Shown: positions 44,569-55,100, counted from the stretch's first letter. The stretch: DNA of 64,000 nucleotides from an uncultured SAR86 cluster bacterium (GCA_902586925.1 CACIJE010000001.1:142104-206103), one strand, 5' to 3'. Numbers and translations are program-made. The notes: a model not told the origin generated them from the sequence alone.

Positions 44569-45217
44569 GACAAAACTTATCTTATTTGATTTAGATGGCA
44601 CTTTAATTGATACAGCGCCTGATTTTCATAACACATTAAATAATATGCTCAGAAAATATCAGATAGATCAAGTTACTATTGATGAGGTTCGTCCACATAT
44701 TTCTGAGGGCACATCAAAATTAATTCAAAAATTTTTTAATGCCGACAAAAAAGATCCACGATTTAATTTATTAAAATCAGAGTTCTTAACTGAATATAGT
44801 TTAAATATGACTAATGATTCAAAACTTTTTGATGGAATGGCTTCTTTAATTAATTTTTTGAATGAAAATAAAATTACATTTGGAGTTGTTACCAATAAAT
44901 TTTATAGACTTGCTAATCCTATAATTGATTCATTCTCAGAATTAAATAATATTAAGGTACTTATATGCCCTGATCACGTAAGAGTATCTAAGCCTGATCC
45001 TGAAGGTATTTTAATGGCATGTAAAAAACTTAATATTAATCCAACTAATACTATTTATTTGGGAGATCATATTAATGATTTAATAGCTGGAATTAAAGCA
45101 GGAACAAAAATTTTAGGATGCTTATATGGCTACTCACTCGATGAAAAGACGCTTAAAAAATTTAATTACCCATTCGTGAAAAAAGTTTCAGAAATATATT
45201 CTCATATAAATTTATAA
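44552..45217 (+). CDS. mupP: HAD phosphatase, MupP/Gph family
   Basis: This protein (221 aa) is a HAD phosphatase with nucleophile motif ILFDLDGTLIDTAPDF near the start, VVTNK as motif II, KPDPEG and YLGDHINDLIAG as motifs III/IV. By sequence it is phosphoglycolate phosphatase-like. Between ubiG and yciK the Pseudomonas orthologue is MupP, N-acetylmuramate-6-phosphate phosphatase of the cell-wall recycling bypass, so I favour that by context. Sequence alone cannot separate MupP from Gph. The 17-nt overlap indicates co-translation with ubiG. Confidence 0.8.
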   Translation: MQKSHKTKLILFDLDGTLIDTAPDFHNTLNNMLRKYQIDQVTIDEVRPHISEGTSKLIQKFFNADKKDPRFNLLKSEFLTEYSLNMTNDSKLFDGMASLINFLNENKITFGVVTNKFYRLANPIIDSFSELNNIKVLICPDHVRVSKPDPEGILMACKKLNINPTNTIYLGDHINDLIAGIKAGTKILGCLYGYSLDEKTLKKFNYPFVKKVSEIYSHINL

Positions 45218-45226
45218 TAACTATAA

Positions 45227-45970
45227 ATGGTCAAAAATTATTTAAATAAGAAAAATATACTAATTACAGGAGTTACGAGTGGCATTGGTAAGATACTTAC
45301 AGAATGTCTAAGCAGTTATGGTGCAAATATTATAATGCTCTCAAAAAATGAAGCTGTGTTAGATACTATGTATGATGAGATGATTAAAAAAGATAAAACT
45401 GATCCGCTAATTTTGAAATGTGACTTAGAAAAGTTAAATGAAGAAAATGCTTCTAAAATGAGCAAGATTGTTCAAGAAAATTATGCAAACTTAGATGCAG
45501 TAATATTTAACGCTGCTATCCTTGGGAAAATGTCTGATATTGAAAGCTATGATCAAACAACTTGGGAAAAAATTCTTAAAGTTAATCTAACTAGTACATT
45601 TCTTATGGCAAAACATTTGTTGCCATTACTTAAAGAAAGCATAAATCCAAGAATTATCTTCACTTCATCAAGTGTAGCCAAAAAAGCAAAAGCTTTCTGG
45701 GGTGCTTATTCAGTATCTAAAGCCGGTTTGAATGCATTATCTGAAATAATATCTGATGAAGTAGAGTCAGTATCAAGCATAAAAGTGTTCAATTTTAATC
45801 CTAAAGCAACTAGATCAAAACTAAGATCTCGTGCATACCCAGCTGAAAATCATAAAATTATTAAACAACCTGTGGATTTAATTGATTACTATTTATGGAT
45901 GCTTTCTGATGAAAGCTCTTCATCAAATAAAATCTATATAGAATATGGAGACGATTTAACTTCTATATAG
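45227..45970 (+). CDS. yciK: YciK-family SDR oxidoreductase
   Basis: This classical SDR (247 aa) has ILITGVTSGIGK at the N-terminus, FNAAILG in the NNAG position, SSSVAKKAKAFWGAYSVSKAGLN with Ser, Tyr and Lys of the active site, and FNFNPKATRSKLRSRAYPAE, a YciK feature (N-PGxxRTxMRxxAxPxE in E. coli). The physiological substrate of YciK is not known to me. Third gene of ubiG-mupP-yciK; its 3' end overlaps the convergent AlkA-like gene by 8 nt. Confidence 0.85.
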   Translation: MVKNYLNKKNILITGVTSGIGKILTECLSSYGANIIMLSKNEAVLDTMYDEMIKKDKTDPLILKCDLEKLNEENASKMSKIVQENYANLDAVIFNAAILGKMSDIESYDQTTWEKILKVNLTSTFLMAKHLLPLLKESINPRIIFTSSSVAKKAKAFWGAYSVSKAGLNALSEIISDEVESVSSIKVFNFNPKATRSKLRSRAYPAENHKIIKQPVDLIDYYLWMLSDESSSSNKIYIEYGDDLTSI

Positions 45971-46574
45971 TGACATTTTCATCTTCAAGAACTCTCCATA
46001 AGAATAAACACATATAACTTCTATAAGGACTAAAATTTTTATAAAATGATTCGCTATATTTTTTGATATTAAACATTTTTAGATGTGCGTTCTTCAAACC
46101 TAAATCTAGTATAGAAAAAACATCTGGGTCTCCAATGAAGAAGATTCTCGACATTTCAATAGACCATGGTCCGATACCTTTAATCTTAATTAAAAATTCG
46201 TAATACTCATGTTGTGACATTTTTTTTAATTCTGTTTTTGAAATTTTTATAAGCTCTTTGTTAAAGATGATTCCATTTAAGTATCCAATCTTTTGTCTCG
46301 ATAGGCCAGCAGTCTTAAACTTTTCATTAAGTTTTGTATTTTCTTTTTTATAATTATTTTTTTTTAATATCTTATCTATTCTTTTCCATATTGCTGCAGC
46401 AGATTGAACAGAAAGTTGCTGACCAACAATAATTTTTGAGAGATGAGTAACAAAGTCCAAATTTGAAACTGTAATTTTTAATGGTCCAACTCTTTTTATA
46501 TGATCTGCAAGATTAGTAAAACCTTTTTCAACTGATCTGTCATATAAAAATTTATGTGCTCTTTTATACTCCAT
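45963..46574 (-). CDS. DNA-3-methyladenine glycosylase II (AlkA/HhH-GPD family)
   Basis: This protein (203 aa) belongs to the HhH-GPD base-excision glycosylases. The hairpin IKGIGPWSIEM is followed at the usual distance by SILDLGLKNA, whose Asp is the catalytic residue; VGQQLSVQSAAAIWKR matches the AlkA VxQQxS segment. It lacks the N-terminal domain of E. coli AlkA (282 aa), as in the compact MAG/AlkA2 type. It removes alkylated purines. It overlaps rluB by 11 nt and may share its transcript. Confidence 0.88.
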   Translation of the reverse strand: MEYKRAHKFLYDRSVEKGFTNLADHIKRVGPLKITVSNLDFVTHLSKIIVGQQLSVQSAAAIWKRIDKILKKNNYKKENTKLNEKFKTAGLSRQKIGYLNGIIFNKELIKISKTELKKMSQHEYYEFLIKIKGIGPWSIEMSRIFFIGDPDVFSILDLGLKNAHLKMFNIKKYSESFYKNFSPYRSYMCLFLWRVLEDENVTI

Positions 46575-47289
46575 AGTTTTTTATTGAATCTATCTCTTTA
46601 TTTGATAATTCTATATATTTACCTTTTGCTAATTTTGAAGGCAAAAATATGGGTCCAAACCTTGTTCTTTTTAATCTGCTTATCTCGAGTCCTACTGAAT
46701 TAAAAATTTTCCTTACCTCTTTATTTTTTCCAGACATTAAGCATACAGAAAACCATTGATTCGATGATTGCTTCTCACCTTCAACAATATCTGTAAATTT
46801 ATATTTAACTCCATCTATTTGTATTCCTGTTAACATTTTTTGTTTTTTTTCTTTTGTAAAATCTCCCCTTGCTCTAACAAGATACTCTCTATCGATCATA
46901 GATGATGGATGCATGCAATAATTTGCAAAATTTCCGTCGTTTGTAAAAAGCATTAATCCGGATGAATTTATGTCTAGCCTTCCGACTGATATCCATCTTA
47001 TTTTGGTATTATCTTTTGGTAAAAAATCAAAAACTATTGGTATATCTTTTTCTTTTTTATTTGAAGATAAAACTCCCTCCGGTTTATTGAGTATTAATAA
47101 TTTTGTATCTGACTCAGTATGAGAAATAACCTTTCCGTCAAATTCAATCACATCATTTTTTTCAATAGAAGTTCCAATAATTGCTTGTTTCCCATTTACT
47201 TTAACTTTTTTTGATTTTATTAATTCTTCACAAAATCTTCTTGATCCTACCCCAGATTGAGCTAGAAATTTTTGAAGTCTTATAGCCAT
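46564..47289 (-). CDS. rluB: 23S rRNA pseudouridine synthase (RluB family)
   Basis: This protein (241 aa) has an N-terminal S4 RNA-binding domain (MAIRLQKFLAQSGVGSRR, KVKVNGKQA), then the pseudouridine synthase catalytic loop VGRLDINSSGLMLFTNDG with the catalytic Asp, and SGKNKEVRKIF. The scpA-scpB-rluB order is the usual bacterial context for RluB, which modifies U2605 of 23S rRNA. It lies 7 nt after scpB. Confidence 0.9.
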   Translation of the reverse strand: MAIRLQKFLAQSGVGSRRFCEELIKSKKVKVNGKQAIIGTSIEKNDVIEFDGKVISHTESDTKLLILNKPEGVLSSNKKEKDIPIVFDFLPKDNTKIRWISVGRLDINSSGLMLFTNDGNFANYCMHPSSMIDREYLVRARGDFTKEKKQKMLTGIQIDGVKYKFTDIVEGEKQSSNQWFSVCLMSGKNKEVRKIFNSVGLEISRLKRTRFGPIFLPSKLAKGKYIELSNKEIDSIKNYGV

Positions 47290-47296
47290 CTAATAA

Positions 47297-47854
47297 TTAA
47301 ACAGCTTTTGATAATAGATCTTCCTCTTCAGTTTCCTTTAATGTTGGTAATTCAGGTAACTCAGAAATATTTTTAAGATTTAAATCATTTAAAAATTCTT
47401 TGGTTGTAACATACAGGGCAGGTCTTCCAGGAACATCTTTGTAGCCAGACACTTTAATCCAATTCCTTTCTAATAATGATCTTATTATTCTAGTACTTAC
47501 GGTTATGCCTCTTATATCTTCGATGTCACCTCTTGTAACAGGTTGTTTATAAGCAATTATTGAAATAGTCTCCATTAAAGCTTTTGAAGTCCTTGGAGCT
47601 TTTTCATTCCACATTAGGCTTAAACTTTTACTATGAACTTCCTTTATTTGAAGTCTAAAACCAGAAGCAACCTCTTTGATCTCTAAAGATGTGCCCTCAT
47701 ATCTAACCTCTAACTCATTGATAGATTTTTTAATTTCACTTAATTCAATTATTAGCCCTGAATTTCCAATTATATTTTTTATTTCTGATAATCTCATGGG
47801 TCGGCCGGAACCAAATAGAAGTGCCTCAACAGAATTAATTACAATATCATTCAA
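47297..47854 (-). CDS. scpB: Segregation and condensation protein B
   Basis: This protein (185 aa) is the winged-helix kleisin partner of the SMC-ScpAB complex. VEALLFGSGRPMRLSEI at the N-terminus and KALMETISIIAYKQPVTRGDIEDIRG, the ScpB signature, are present, as is GRPALYVTT. It compacts and helps segregate chromosomes. No smc gene is in the window. It starts 1 nt after the scpA stop. Confidence 0.93.
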   Translation of the reverse strand: MNDIVINSVEALLFGSGRPMRLSEIKNIIGNSGLIIELSEIKKSINELEVRYEGTSLEIKEVASGFRLQIKEVHSKSLSLMWNEKAPRTSKALMETISIIAYKQPVTRGDIEDIRGITVSTRIIRSLLERNWIKVSGYKDVPGRPALYVTTKEFLNDLNLKNISELPELPTLKETEEEDLLSKAV

Positions 47855-47855
47855 T

Positions 47856-48650
47856 TTAAATACTCCTAATTGATTTTATAAAAAGTTCTTCGCTATTATT
47901 TTGAATTAATTCAACACACCCATCTTTTGCTAGCTCCAATGAAGCAAGTAGCGTTACAACAACTCCTTTCTTACCCTCTGGCTTCCTTAAGGTCTGAGAA
48001 AAGCTCATGAGTGTTGTTTTTTTTAATAAATTTATAAGTATTTGTATTCTTTCTTTTGTTGATAGTTCTTCGTAATCAATTAGATGACTGATTTTATAGT
48101 TGGGTCTATTTACAACTTCGTTGATTGAGGAAAATATATCCTCCACTGTTACAATACATTCTTCTATTAAACAATCGTCCAATTTTGGAAGTTTTGCAGA
48201 AACTAAAAAGAAGTCTCTATCGATTCTTGGCAAAACTGCAATTTTTTCTGAGACAAATTTATATTTTTTGTATTCCTGAAGTCTTTTTATTAAAGCTATC
48301 CGTGGATCATCCTCTTCATCCTCAAAAGATTCTTTTGGCAACATTAATTTTGATTTAATCTCTGCGAGAGTTGCAGCCATAACTAAATAATCAGCTGCTA
48401 ATTCAAATTTAAGAGAATCCATCAACTCTATATACTCCAAATATTGATCGGTAATTTTTGAAACATCCAAATCAAGAATATCTATGTCTTCTTTTTTGAT
48501 TAAGTATAGGAGAAGATCCAGTGGTCCTGAAAATGATTCTAAAATTACTTCAAGTGCATTGGGTGGGATAAAAAGATCTTCGGGTAATTTTTCTATGTGA
48601 TTTCCAATCACCAAAGGAATTTGAAGTTGTGCAAGACTATTATTTTGCAT
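47856..48650 (-). CDS. scpA: Segregation and condensation protein A (kleisin)
   Basis: This protein (264 aa) has the ScpA N-terminus that clasps the SMC neck (FSGPLDLLLYLIKKEDIDILDLDVSKITDQY shortened to its key FxGPLDLLLxLI element) and the AADYLVMAATLAEIKSKLMLP signature. The C-terminal winged helix (VVTLLASLELAKDG) closes the SMC head. First gene of scpA-scpB-rluB, transcribed away from the 184-nt spacer shared with the DAHP synthase gene. Confidence 0.93.
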   Translation of the reverse strand: MQNNSLAQLQIPLVIGNHIEKLPEDLFIPPNALEVILESFSGPLDLLLYLIKKEDIDILDLDVSKITDQYLEYIELMDSLKFELAADYLVMAATLAEIKSKLMLPKESFEDEEDDPRIALIKRLQEYKKYKFVSEKIAVLPRIDRDFFLVSAKLPKLDDCLIEECIVTVEDIFSSINEVVNRPNYKISHLIDYEELSTKERIQILINLLKKTTLMSFSQTLRKPEGKKGVVVTLLASLELAKDGCVELIQNNSEELFIKSIRSI

Positions 48651-48834
48651 ATATAAACACTACATAGCGTAAGTTCCAGATATTTTAATACAATATATGG
48701 TGTATTTCCTTAAAAACTTGATATTTATTACAAATTTATTAAAAAAATAAGATTATAAAAATGGTTTTCAAAGGTGCATATTAATTTAATAATATGGCTC
48801 CATTTCTTTATTTGAAGTTATAAAATATAAAAAT
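48651..48834. other. Divergent intergenic spacer (scpA / DAHP synthase)
   Basis: This 184-nt AT-rich spacer should carry promoters for both directions. TTGATA at 48718-48723 is a candidate -35 box toward the aro gene, but no matching -10 at 16-18 nt is convincing. No leader peptide rich in Phe, Tyr or Trp codons and no attenuator-like hairpin was seen, so control of the DAHP synthase by attenuation is not supported. Confidence 0.4.
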
Positions 48835-49884
48835 ATGAATTATTCAACAGATAACACAAGAATTATAGATAGAAAAAAAGTTCCTGCGCCTTATGAACTG
48901 ATAAATAAATACCCAATTAATGATGAAATTTCTAAACTTGTTTATGGAACTAGAAATGAAATAAGTCAAATCTTGCATAACAAAGATGACCGGTTATTTG
49001 TAATCGTTGGTCCATGTTCAATTCATGATCCCAAAAGTGCTATTGAATATGCAGAGATGCTCTCAAATGAAAATAAAAAATATAATGAGAACCTCTTAGT
49101 TATTATGAGAGTTTATTTTGAGAAACCAAGAACAACTGTAGGTTGGAAAGGTTTAATTAATGATCCGGACATAAATGAAACATACAACATTGCAAAAGGT
49201 GTTGAAATGGCAAGAAAATTATTAATAGATATTGCGGATCTTGGACTGCCAGCCGGAACTGAGTTTCTTGATCCTATTTCTCCGCAGTATGTCACTGACA
49301 TAATTTCATGGGGTGCAATTGGTGCAAGAACTGCTGAGAGTCAAATTCACAGAGAACTTGCATCTGGGCTTTCGTGTCCTATTGGTATAAAAAATGCCAC
49401 TAATGGTGGTCTAAAAGCCGCTATTGATGGAATTCAAGCTGCAAATCACTCTCATGTTTTCCTTGGTGCAACAAAAGAGGCTGATATAGCAATGCTTAAG
49501 ACAGCTGGAAATAACGATACTCATATAATCCTTAGAGGTGGTAAAGTACCAAATTTTGACAAGGAATCAGTTGAACAAACGCTGACTGCCCTAAAAGAAG
49601 CCGAAGTAAATGAATCTATAATGATTGATGCTAGTCATGGAAATAGTCAAAAAAAGTTTAAACAACAAATTCCAGTAATTGAATCAATTTGTCAACAGAT
49701 TACTGAGGGAAATAATAATATTAAAGGTGTAATGATTGAAAGTCATCTAAACCAAGGAAATCAGAAAATAACTGAAAAATTAAATTATGGCCAAAGTATT
49801 ACTGATGCATGTATGGGTTGGGAGGACACAGTAATGTGTCTGCAAAAGTTAAATGACACAATAAAATTAAAAAGAGGAAAATAA
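48835..49884 (+). CDS. aroG: 3-Deoxy-7-phosphoheptulonate synthase (class I-alpha)
   Basis: This protein (349 aa) catalyses the entry step of the shikimate pathway, condensing PEP and erythrose 4-phosphate. FVIVGPCSIHDPKSAIEYA, MRVYFEKPRTTVGWKGLINDP, GTEFLDPISPQY and MIDASHGNSQKK are AroF/G/H signatures including the metal-binding Cys and His. Which aromatic amino acid inhibits it cannot be told. The rest of its pathway in this window (aroA, tyrA, pheA) is 12 kb away. There is no clear Shine-Dalgarno site. Confidence 0.92.
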   Translation: MNYSTDNTRIIDRKKVPAPYELINKYPINDEISKLVYGTRNEISQILHNKDDRLFVIVGPCSIHDPKSAIEYAEMLSNENKKYNENLLVIMRVYFEKPRTTVGWKGLINDPDINETYNIAKGVEMARKLLIDIADLGLPAGTEFLDPISPQYVTDIISWGAIGARTAESQIHRELASGLSCPIGIKNATNGGLKAAIDGIQAANHSHVFLGATKEADIAMLKTAGNNDTHIILRGGKVPNFDKESVEQTLTALKEAEVNESIMIDASHGNSQKKFKQQIPVIESICQQITEGNNNIKGVMIESHLNQGNQKITEKLNYGQSITDACMGWEDTVMCLQKLNDTIKLKRGK

Positions 49885-49889
49885 TATAA

Positions 49890-50687
49890 TTGAAAATTGA
49901 GAATAATTTATCCTTTTCTTCTGACGTCGCAGAGACACTTGGACTAGAATGCGCAGTCATATTAAGTCAATATAATAGTGGAAAGCTTGATGACATCTCA
50001 TCATTGCATGGTCTATTGGAATCTATAAAAAAAAATTTAAGTTTTTTAAATAAGGAAACAATTGAAAATTCTGTGCATACCTTAATCAATTTTGGACTAA
50101 TAAAATTTGAAAAAAATATAAAAAAAGAAATTTATGAACTAAGAAAGCCAAGCGTAAGCCAAGAATCATCTAGGTTAATTAATGAATGGAGTCCTTCTTC
50201 AGAAGCAATTGAAATTCTAGAAATGACTAATATAAATCAAGAATTTTTAAAACTTAAGCTCAAAGAATTTAAAATATATTGGATTGAGAGAGGTCAAAAA
50301 AGGAATAATTGGAACTCAACATTTATTGAATTTATTAGACGAGAATGGGCTAAAGAAAGTAATTCAAAAAAAGTTATGCCTCATATAATTGATGAAAACT
50401 GGTATCCTGACGAAGATGTGTTTGATATTCTTAACTTATCAGAAATAAACAAAGATTCTGCGTTAAAATATCTAAAAGAGTTCATCTTATACTGGAAAGA
50501 TAAAGGCTCTGCGTTCACAACATGGAATTCAAAATTTATTGACCATGTTAAAAGGCGTCACATTGTGATTGGCGAAAAAGGAGATAATGAAGAAATTAAA
50601 AAATATTCTGAACCAGGAAAATATTCACAGGACTTCAAAACAAGAAAAAATGACACCACTTGGGCAAAAGAAATCAACCTCGACTAA
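49890..50687 (+). CDS. DnaT-like protein with two DnaT DNA-binding domains
   Basis: This protein (265 aa) begins at a TTG, with AGAGGA 12 nt upstream and the aro stop just before. Residues 1-85 look like a winged-helix N-domain (ECAVILSQY, TLINFGLIKFE). Two repeats follow at about 98-153 and 169-225. Each has Trp residues with identical spacing: W100/W131/W141 and W171/W202/W212, in the pattern W-x-P, YW..R/KG, W-N-S-x-F-I. This is the DnaT DNA-binding domain of primosomal DnaT, present once in E. coli DnaT. A role in loading the replicative helicase is inferred. Confidence 0.72.
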   Translation: MKIENNLSFSSDVAETLGLECAVILSQYNSGKLDDISSLHGLLESIKKNLSFLNKETIENSVHTLINFGLIKFEKNIKKEIYELRKPSVSQESSRLINEWSPSSEAIEILEMTNINQEFLKLKLKEFKIYWIERGQKRNNWNSTFIEFIRREWAKESNSKKVMPHIIDENWYPDEDVFDILNLSEINKDSALKYLKEFILYWKDKGSAFTTWNSKFIDHVKRRHIVIGEKGDNEEIKKYSEPGKYSQDFKTRKNDTTWAKEINLD

Positions 50688-51231
50688 AGAAGAATTTATA
50701 AGTTCGATTGAATCTTTGTTCTTGAAGCTTGAGCTTGCCTATCACTATCAATTTTATAAAGTTTTCGGCACTGACGATAAACTTAAAGAGGGAAAAAAGC
50801 TTTGGGCTATATCTTTAAGAAATGAAGTTCCAGAAGTGCTTCTTGAAGCTGCGGAAAATGTAATAAGATCTCAATCATATTTACCTACTCTCACAGATAT
50901 TATGAAAGCATGTTCAGATATTAATAAAATGGATGGTTTTCCAACAGTTGAAGAAGCTTATATCGAAGCAAGAAAATCATATCAACCAAGAGCTGAAATT
51001 AATTGGTCTCATCCGATTGTTTATTTTGCAGGCAAAAAAGTTGGCTGGAACAACTTGAATGAAAAAGACTCCAGTCAGAATTTTAATGCATTTAAAAAAA
51101 TATTTAATGCTTTAAAGAATGAAGCTTTTAATGGAAAAAAATTTGAAATTAAAGATAATACTAATCTCAGAACTCGAAAACCTTTCAACAAAAGTTTATT
51201 TGAGGAGTTGAGAAAGAAACATAAAGTTTAA
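50587..51231 (+). CDS. Phage lambda P-like replication (helicase-loader) protein
   Basis: This protein (214 aa from ATG 50587) resembles the replication protein P family of lambda and of proteobacterial chromosomes: YHYQFYKVFG, KKLWAISLRN, QSYLPTLTDIMKACSD, FPTVEEAYIEA and WSHPIVYFAGKKVGW in the expected order. Lambda P delivers DnaB to the origin. The ATG at 50587 follows AAGGAG closely, better than an upstream TTG (50569) or the later ATG (50650). It overlaps the DnaT-like gene by about 100 nt in another frame, so the two are coupled. Confidence 0.68.
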   Translation: MKKLKNILNQENIHRTSKQEKMTPLGQKKSTSTKEEFISSIESLFLKLELAYHYQFYKVFGTDDKLKEGKKLWAISLRNEVPEVLLEAAENVIRSQSYLPTLTDIMKACSDINKMDGFPTVEEAYIEARKSYQPRAEINWSHPIVYFAGKKVGWNNLNEKDSSQNFNAFKKIFNALKNEAFNGKKFEIKDNTNLRTRKPFNKSLFEELRKKHKV

Positions 51232-51276
51232 AACATCAAATATTATCATTATTGATTCAAGTTATATCTTAATAGT

Positions 51277-52155
51277 ATGAAATTAACCAAAAATATAAGA
51301 ATATCTCTAATTATACTTATACCAATTACTTTATGGATGATTTCAGGTTTTTTTAAAAATGAAAATATTGATGTTAAAAAAGAAACCTCGGATTTATTTA
51401 GTGTTCAGACTAATTTAAGTAAAGCAACTGAATATCAACCATTAATTAAGCTCAAGGCAACTTCATACTCTGAGACAAAAGTAGATGTTAAGGCGAAAAC
51501 ATCAGGAGAAGTTGTAAAAATTGGTGCTATTCAAGGAAAATTTATAGAAAAAGATGAAGTATTGTGCAGTTTAGGAGTTGTTGAGCTAAATAGAACAGAA
51601 GTCAAAGCTCCTTTCTCAGGTTTTATTGAAAAAATAACTAAACCAGGAAATTTTCTTGAAAGAGGACAAGTATGTGCCACAATAATAAAGCTTGATCCCA
51701 TTACTTTTTTTGCTGGTGTTCCTGAATATGATATTAATAAAGTTCGTATCGATCAGAAAGTTGATCTTGAATTAGTAACTGGACAAAGAATATCAGGTAA
51801 TTTAACTTTCGTTTCTAAAAGTGCATCTCCAAACACAAGAACATTTAGAGTTGGCTCAATGATTAAAAATCCTGATGGTTTTATAAAAGATGGTTTGACT
51901 GCCAATATGTCGATTGAAATAGATAAAGTAAAAGCTCATAAAATATCTCCATCGATATTGCTCTTAAATGATGAAGGAAAATTAGGAATACGAATAATTG
52001 AAAAAGATAATCTAGCAAAATTTGTTGAAATTATTATTTTAGAAGATTCTGAAGAAGGTTTATGGGTAACAGGTATTCCAGAACAAGTTGAGATAATTAT
52101 ACAAGGTCAAGGGTTTGTAGAAGATGGTCAAGAAGTTATTACAAATCGTATATGA
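51277..52155 (+). CDS. RND efflux periplasmic adaptor (membrane fusion protein)
   Basis: This protein (292 aa) has an N-terminal membrane anchor (about 7-26), a short lipoyl-like half-motif (VDVKAKTSGEVVKIGAIQGK and EVKAPFSGFIEKI with the second half of the lipoyl fold) and beta-barrel segments (GQRISGNLTFVSKSASPNTRTF). The helical hairpin of AcrA-type adaptors is almost absent, so it is shorter than the usual 370-400 aa. Its stop overlaps the RND gene start by 4 nt. It should bridge the pump to an outer-membrane channel encoded elsewhere. Confidence 0.87.
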   Translation: MKLTKNIRISLIILIPITLWMISGFFKNENIDVKKETSDLFSVQTNLSKATEYQPLIKLKATSYSETKVDVKAKTSGEVVKIGAIQGKFIEKDEVLCSLGVVELNRTEVKAPFSGFIEKITKPGNFLERGQVCATIIKLDPITFFAGVPEYDINKVRIDQKVDLELVTGQRISGNLTFVSKSASPNTRTFRVGSMIKNPDGFIKDGLTANMSIEIDKVKAHKISPSILLLNDEGKLGIRIIEKDNLAKFVEIIILEDSEEGLWVTGIPEQVEIIIQGQGFVEDGQEVITNRI

Positions 52156-55100
52156 TTAAAATAATTGACTTTGCACTAAAAAAAGCAAAAACAACCTTGC
52201 TGATTGCTTTTATGGTAATAATAGCTGGAACTTATGCGAGACAGGAGATCCCAATTGCAGCCTCTCCAAACGTTCAGTTACCTTTTATAACAGTTTCTGT
52301 ATTCCTTGACGGAGCATCACCAAGTGATACCTCAAGATTAATAGCAAGGCCACTTGAAAATAGATTAAAAACTATAACTGGGGTTAAAAGTATCAGGTCA
52401 ACCAGTTCTTTAAGCTACGCAAGAGTATTTCTTGAATTTGAGGTTGGTTTTGAAATGGATAAGGCATTGGTAGATGTAAAGCAAGGTGTTGAAGAAATCA
52501 AATATCAACTGCCCCTTGAAGCAGAAGATCCCCAAATACAAGAATATACTGAATCAAGCTTTCCTGTAATGAATATAAGTATTGTAGGGGGCAGTTCAGT
52601 AAGACAAAAAGTTTTCTATGCCAGAGAGCTTAAAGATTTAATTGAGCCAATAGAGCAAATACTCGAGGTAAGGACTTCAGGTGCACCTGAGGAGGTTCTT
52701 GAGGGAGTTATTGATAAAGCAAAAATGGAATCTTATGGTGTAACTCTCTCAGATATTTACTACTCAGTTTCTAATAATAATTTAATTATTCCTGGTGGAA
52801 AGCAAGATACAGGGAGAGGAAGTTTTAACATAGAAGTACCGAGTATTATTGAATCAGCTAAGGATGTGTATGAAATTCCTGTAAAAGTCACAAATGACGC
52901 AATTGTTACTCTTGGTGATATTGCTGTTATTAAAAGAACCTTTAAAGATTTTACATCCTACGCAAGAGTTAATGGGCAAGATGCAGTGACACTTGAGATT
53001 TCGCTTCGTGAAAGTGCTAATGCAATTGATGCATCTAATGCTATAAGAGAGGTATTATCAGATTTTGAAAATACTCTTCCAAAAAATTTAGATATTCAGA
53101 TCACCAATGACGATACGATTTATGCAAGTCTAATGGTTAAAGAATTAAATGGAAATATTATAGCAGCAGTGGTATTAATAATGGTGCTTGTTATAGCGAG
53201 TATGGGTACAAGAGTATCTATGTTAGTTGGGCTTTCAATACCCTTCTGTTTTTTAATGACTTATTTAATTTTATATAGTCTAAACATGGAAGTTAATTTC
53301 CTTGTGATGATGGGGCTTCTCCTAGGAATGGGTATGCTGATAGATGGCTCGATAGTTATTACGGAGTATGCTGATAAAAAAATTGCAGAAGGTCTGTCTC
53401 GTGTTGAGGGTTATACACTTGCATCAAAAAGAATGTTTTATCCAATAATTGCATCAACAGGCACAACGCTTGCTGCATTCATTCCGATGATGTTTTGGCC
53501 AGGCTTTACCGGCCAATTTATGAAATACCTTCCAATAACTATTTTTTTTGTACTTTCAGCTTCATTATTCTACTCTTTAATAGTTATACCTGTTTTGGGA
53601 GCTTATTTTGGACAAAAAGATTCTGCACTAAATGGCGAAGATAGCCATACGTCAGTATTTGTAAAACTTACAGATTGGTATGGAAAATATATTAAGAAAT
53701 TTGTAAAGAATCCTGTTGAAACTGTTGCTGCTGTTGTCTCGCTTCTATTAGTAATAATCTTGAGTTACTCAATTTCAGGAATGGGGACAATCTATTTTGC
53801 AATAGTGGATCCAATACAAGCTAATGTAACTGTAAAAGCAAGAGGAAATTTTTCAGCGCTTGAAACAAAAGAGATAATTGAAGAGGTTGAGTCAAGATTT
53901 TTAAAAGTTCAAGGTATAAAAAATGTATATCTTAGGTCTGGAACAAATTGGTGGGAATCCGGTGCAGATAGGATTGGTGGTGGATTTGTTGAAACACTAG
54001 AACCATCTCAAACAAAAATAAGTGGATTCGAAATTATGGACCTTCTTAAGGAATCTACAAGAGATATGCCAGGTATTAATGTTGAGATAGAGGCTGATGA
54101 AGGTGGTCCATCATTTGATTCTCCTATTGAGCTTGATATTTATGGAGATACAGAAGAACAAGTTAACGATGCGGTCACTATCATTGAAAATTATATGCGT
54201 AATAACATGAGTGGCTTAAATAATATTTTCTCATCAAAAGCATATCCATCTGTTGAATGGAGCGTAGAGGTTGATAAGCAAAAAGCTGCGCAGTTAGGAG
54301 TAAGTGTTTCAGATGTTGGTGCTTTGGTACAAATGCTTACATCTGGATTTAAAGTTGGAGAATATCGACCAGATGATGCCAAAGACGAAGTTGAAATAAG
54401 AGCAAGATTTCCTGATTCAGATAGAACAATAACAGGCATTAGAGATTTAAATGTGGTTACTCGGCAAGGAACTGTTCCAGTGAGCTCCTTCATTCAAGTT
54501 GTACCAAAAGAAAATCGTCAAACCGTTAATCGTAAAAATGGTAAATATTTCCAAGAAATTGGTGCAGGAACAGAAGACGAATCAAAGGTTTCACAAAAAA
54601 TTAATGAACTTGATAAGTGGTTAAAATCAACTTATTTTGATCCTGCAATTACTTATCAGTTTAGTGGCATGGCCGAAGAAACTGAAGATGTTAATAGATT
54701 TATTGTTGTCGCAGGAGTAATGGCAGTATTTATGATGTTGCTTATGTTAATAACTCAATTTAACAGTTTTTATCAATCTTTTATTATTTTATCTGCAGTT
54801 ACTATTTCATTTGTTGGAGTCCTACTAGGACTTTTAATAACAGGTAAGTCCTTCAGTACTACTATGACTGGTATTTCAATAGTTACTCTTGCTGGAATTG
54901 TTGTTAATAACAATATTGTATTGATTGACACTTTTAACAAATTGAGAGAAGAATCACCTCAAATTGAATATTCTATTCATATTATTAATGCATGTAAGCA
55001 AAGATTAAGACCAATTATTCTAACCTCTCTTACAACTATTTTTGGGTTGCTCCCATTAGCAATGGGAATAAGCATAGATATAATTTCAAGAGATATTGTC

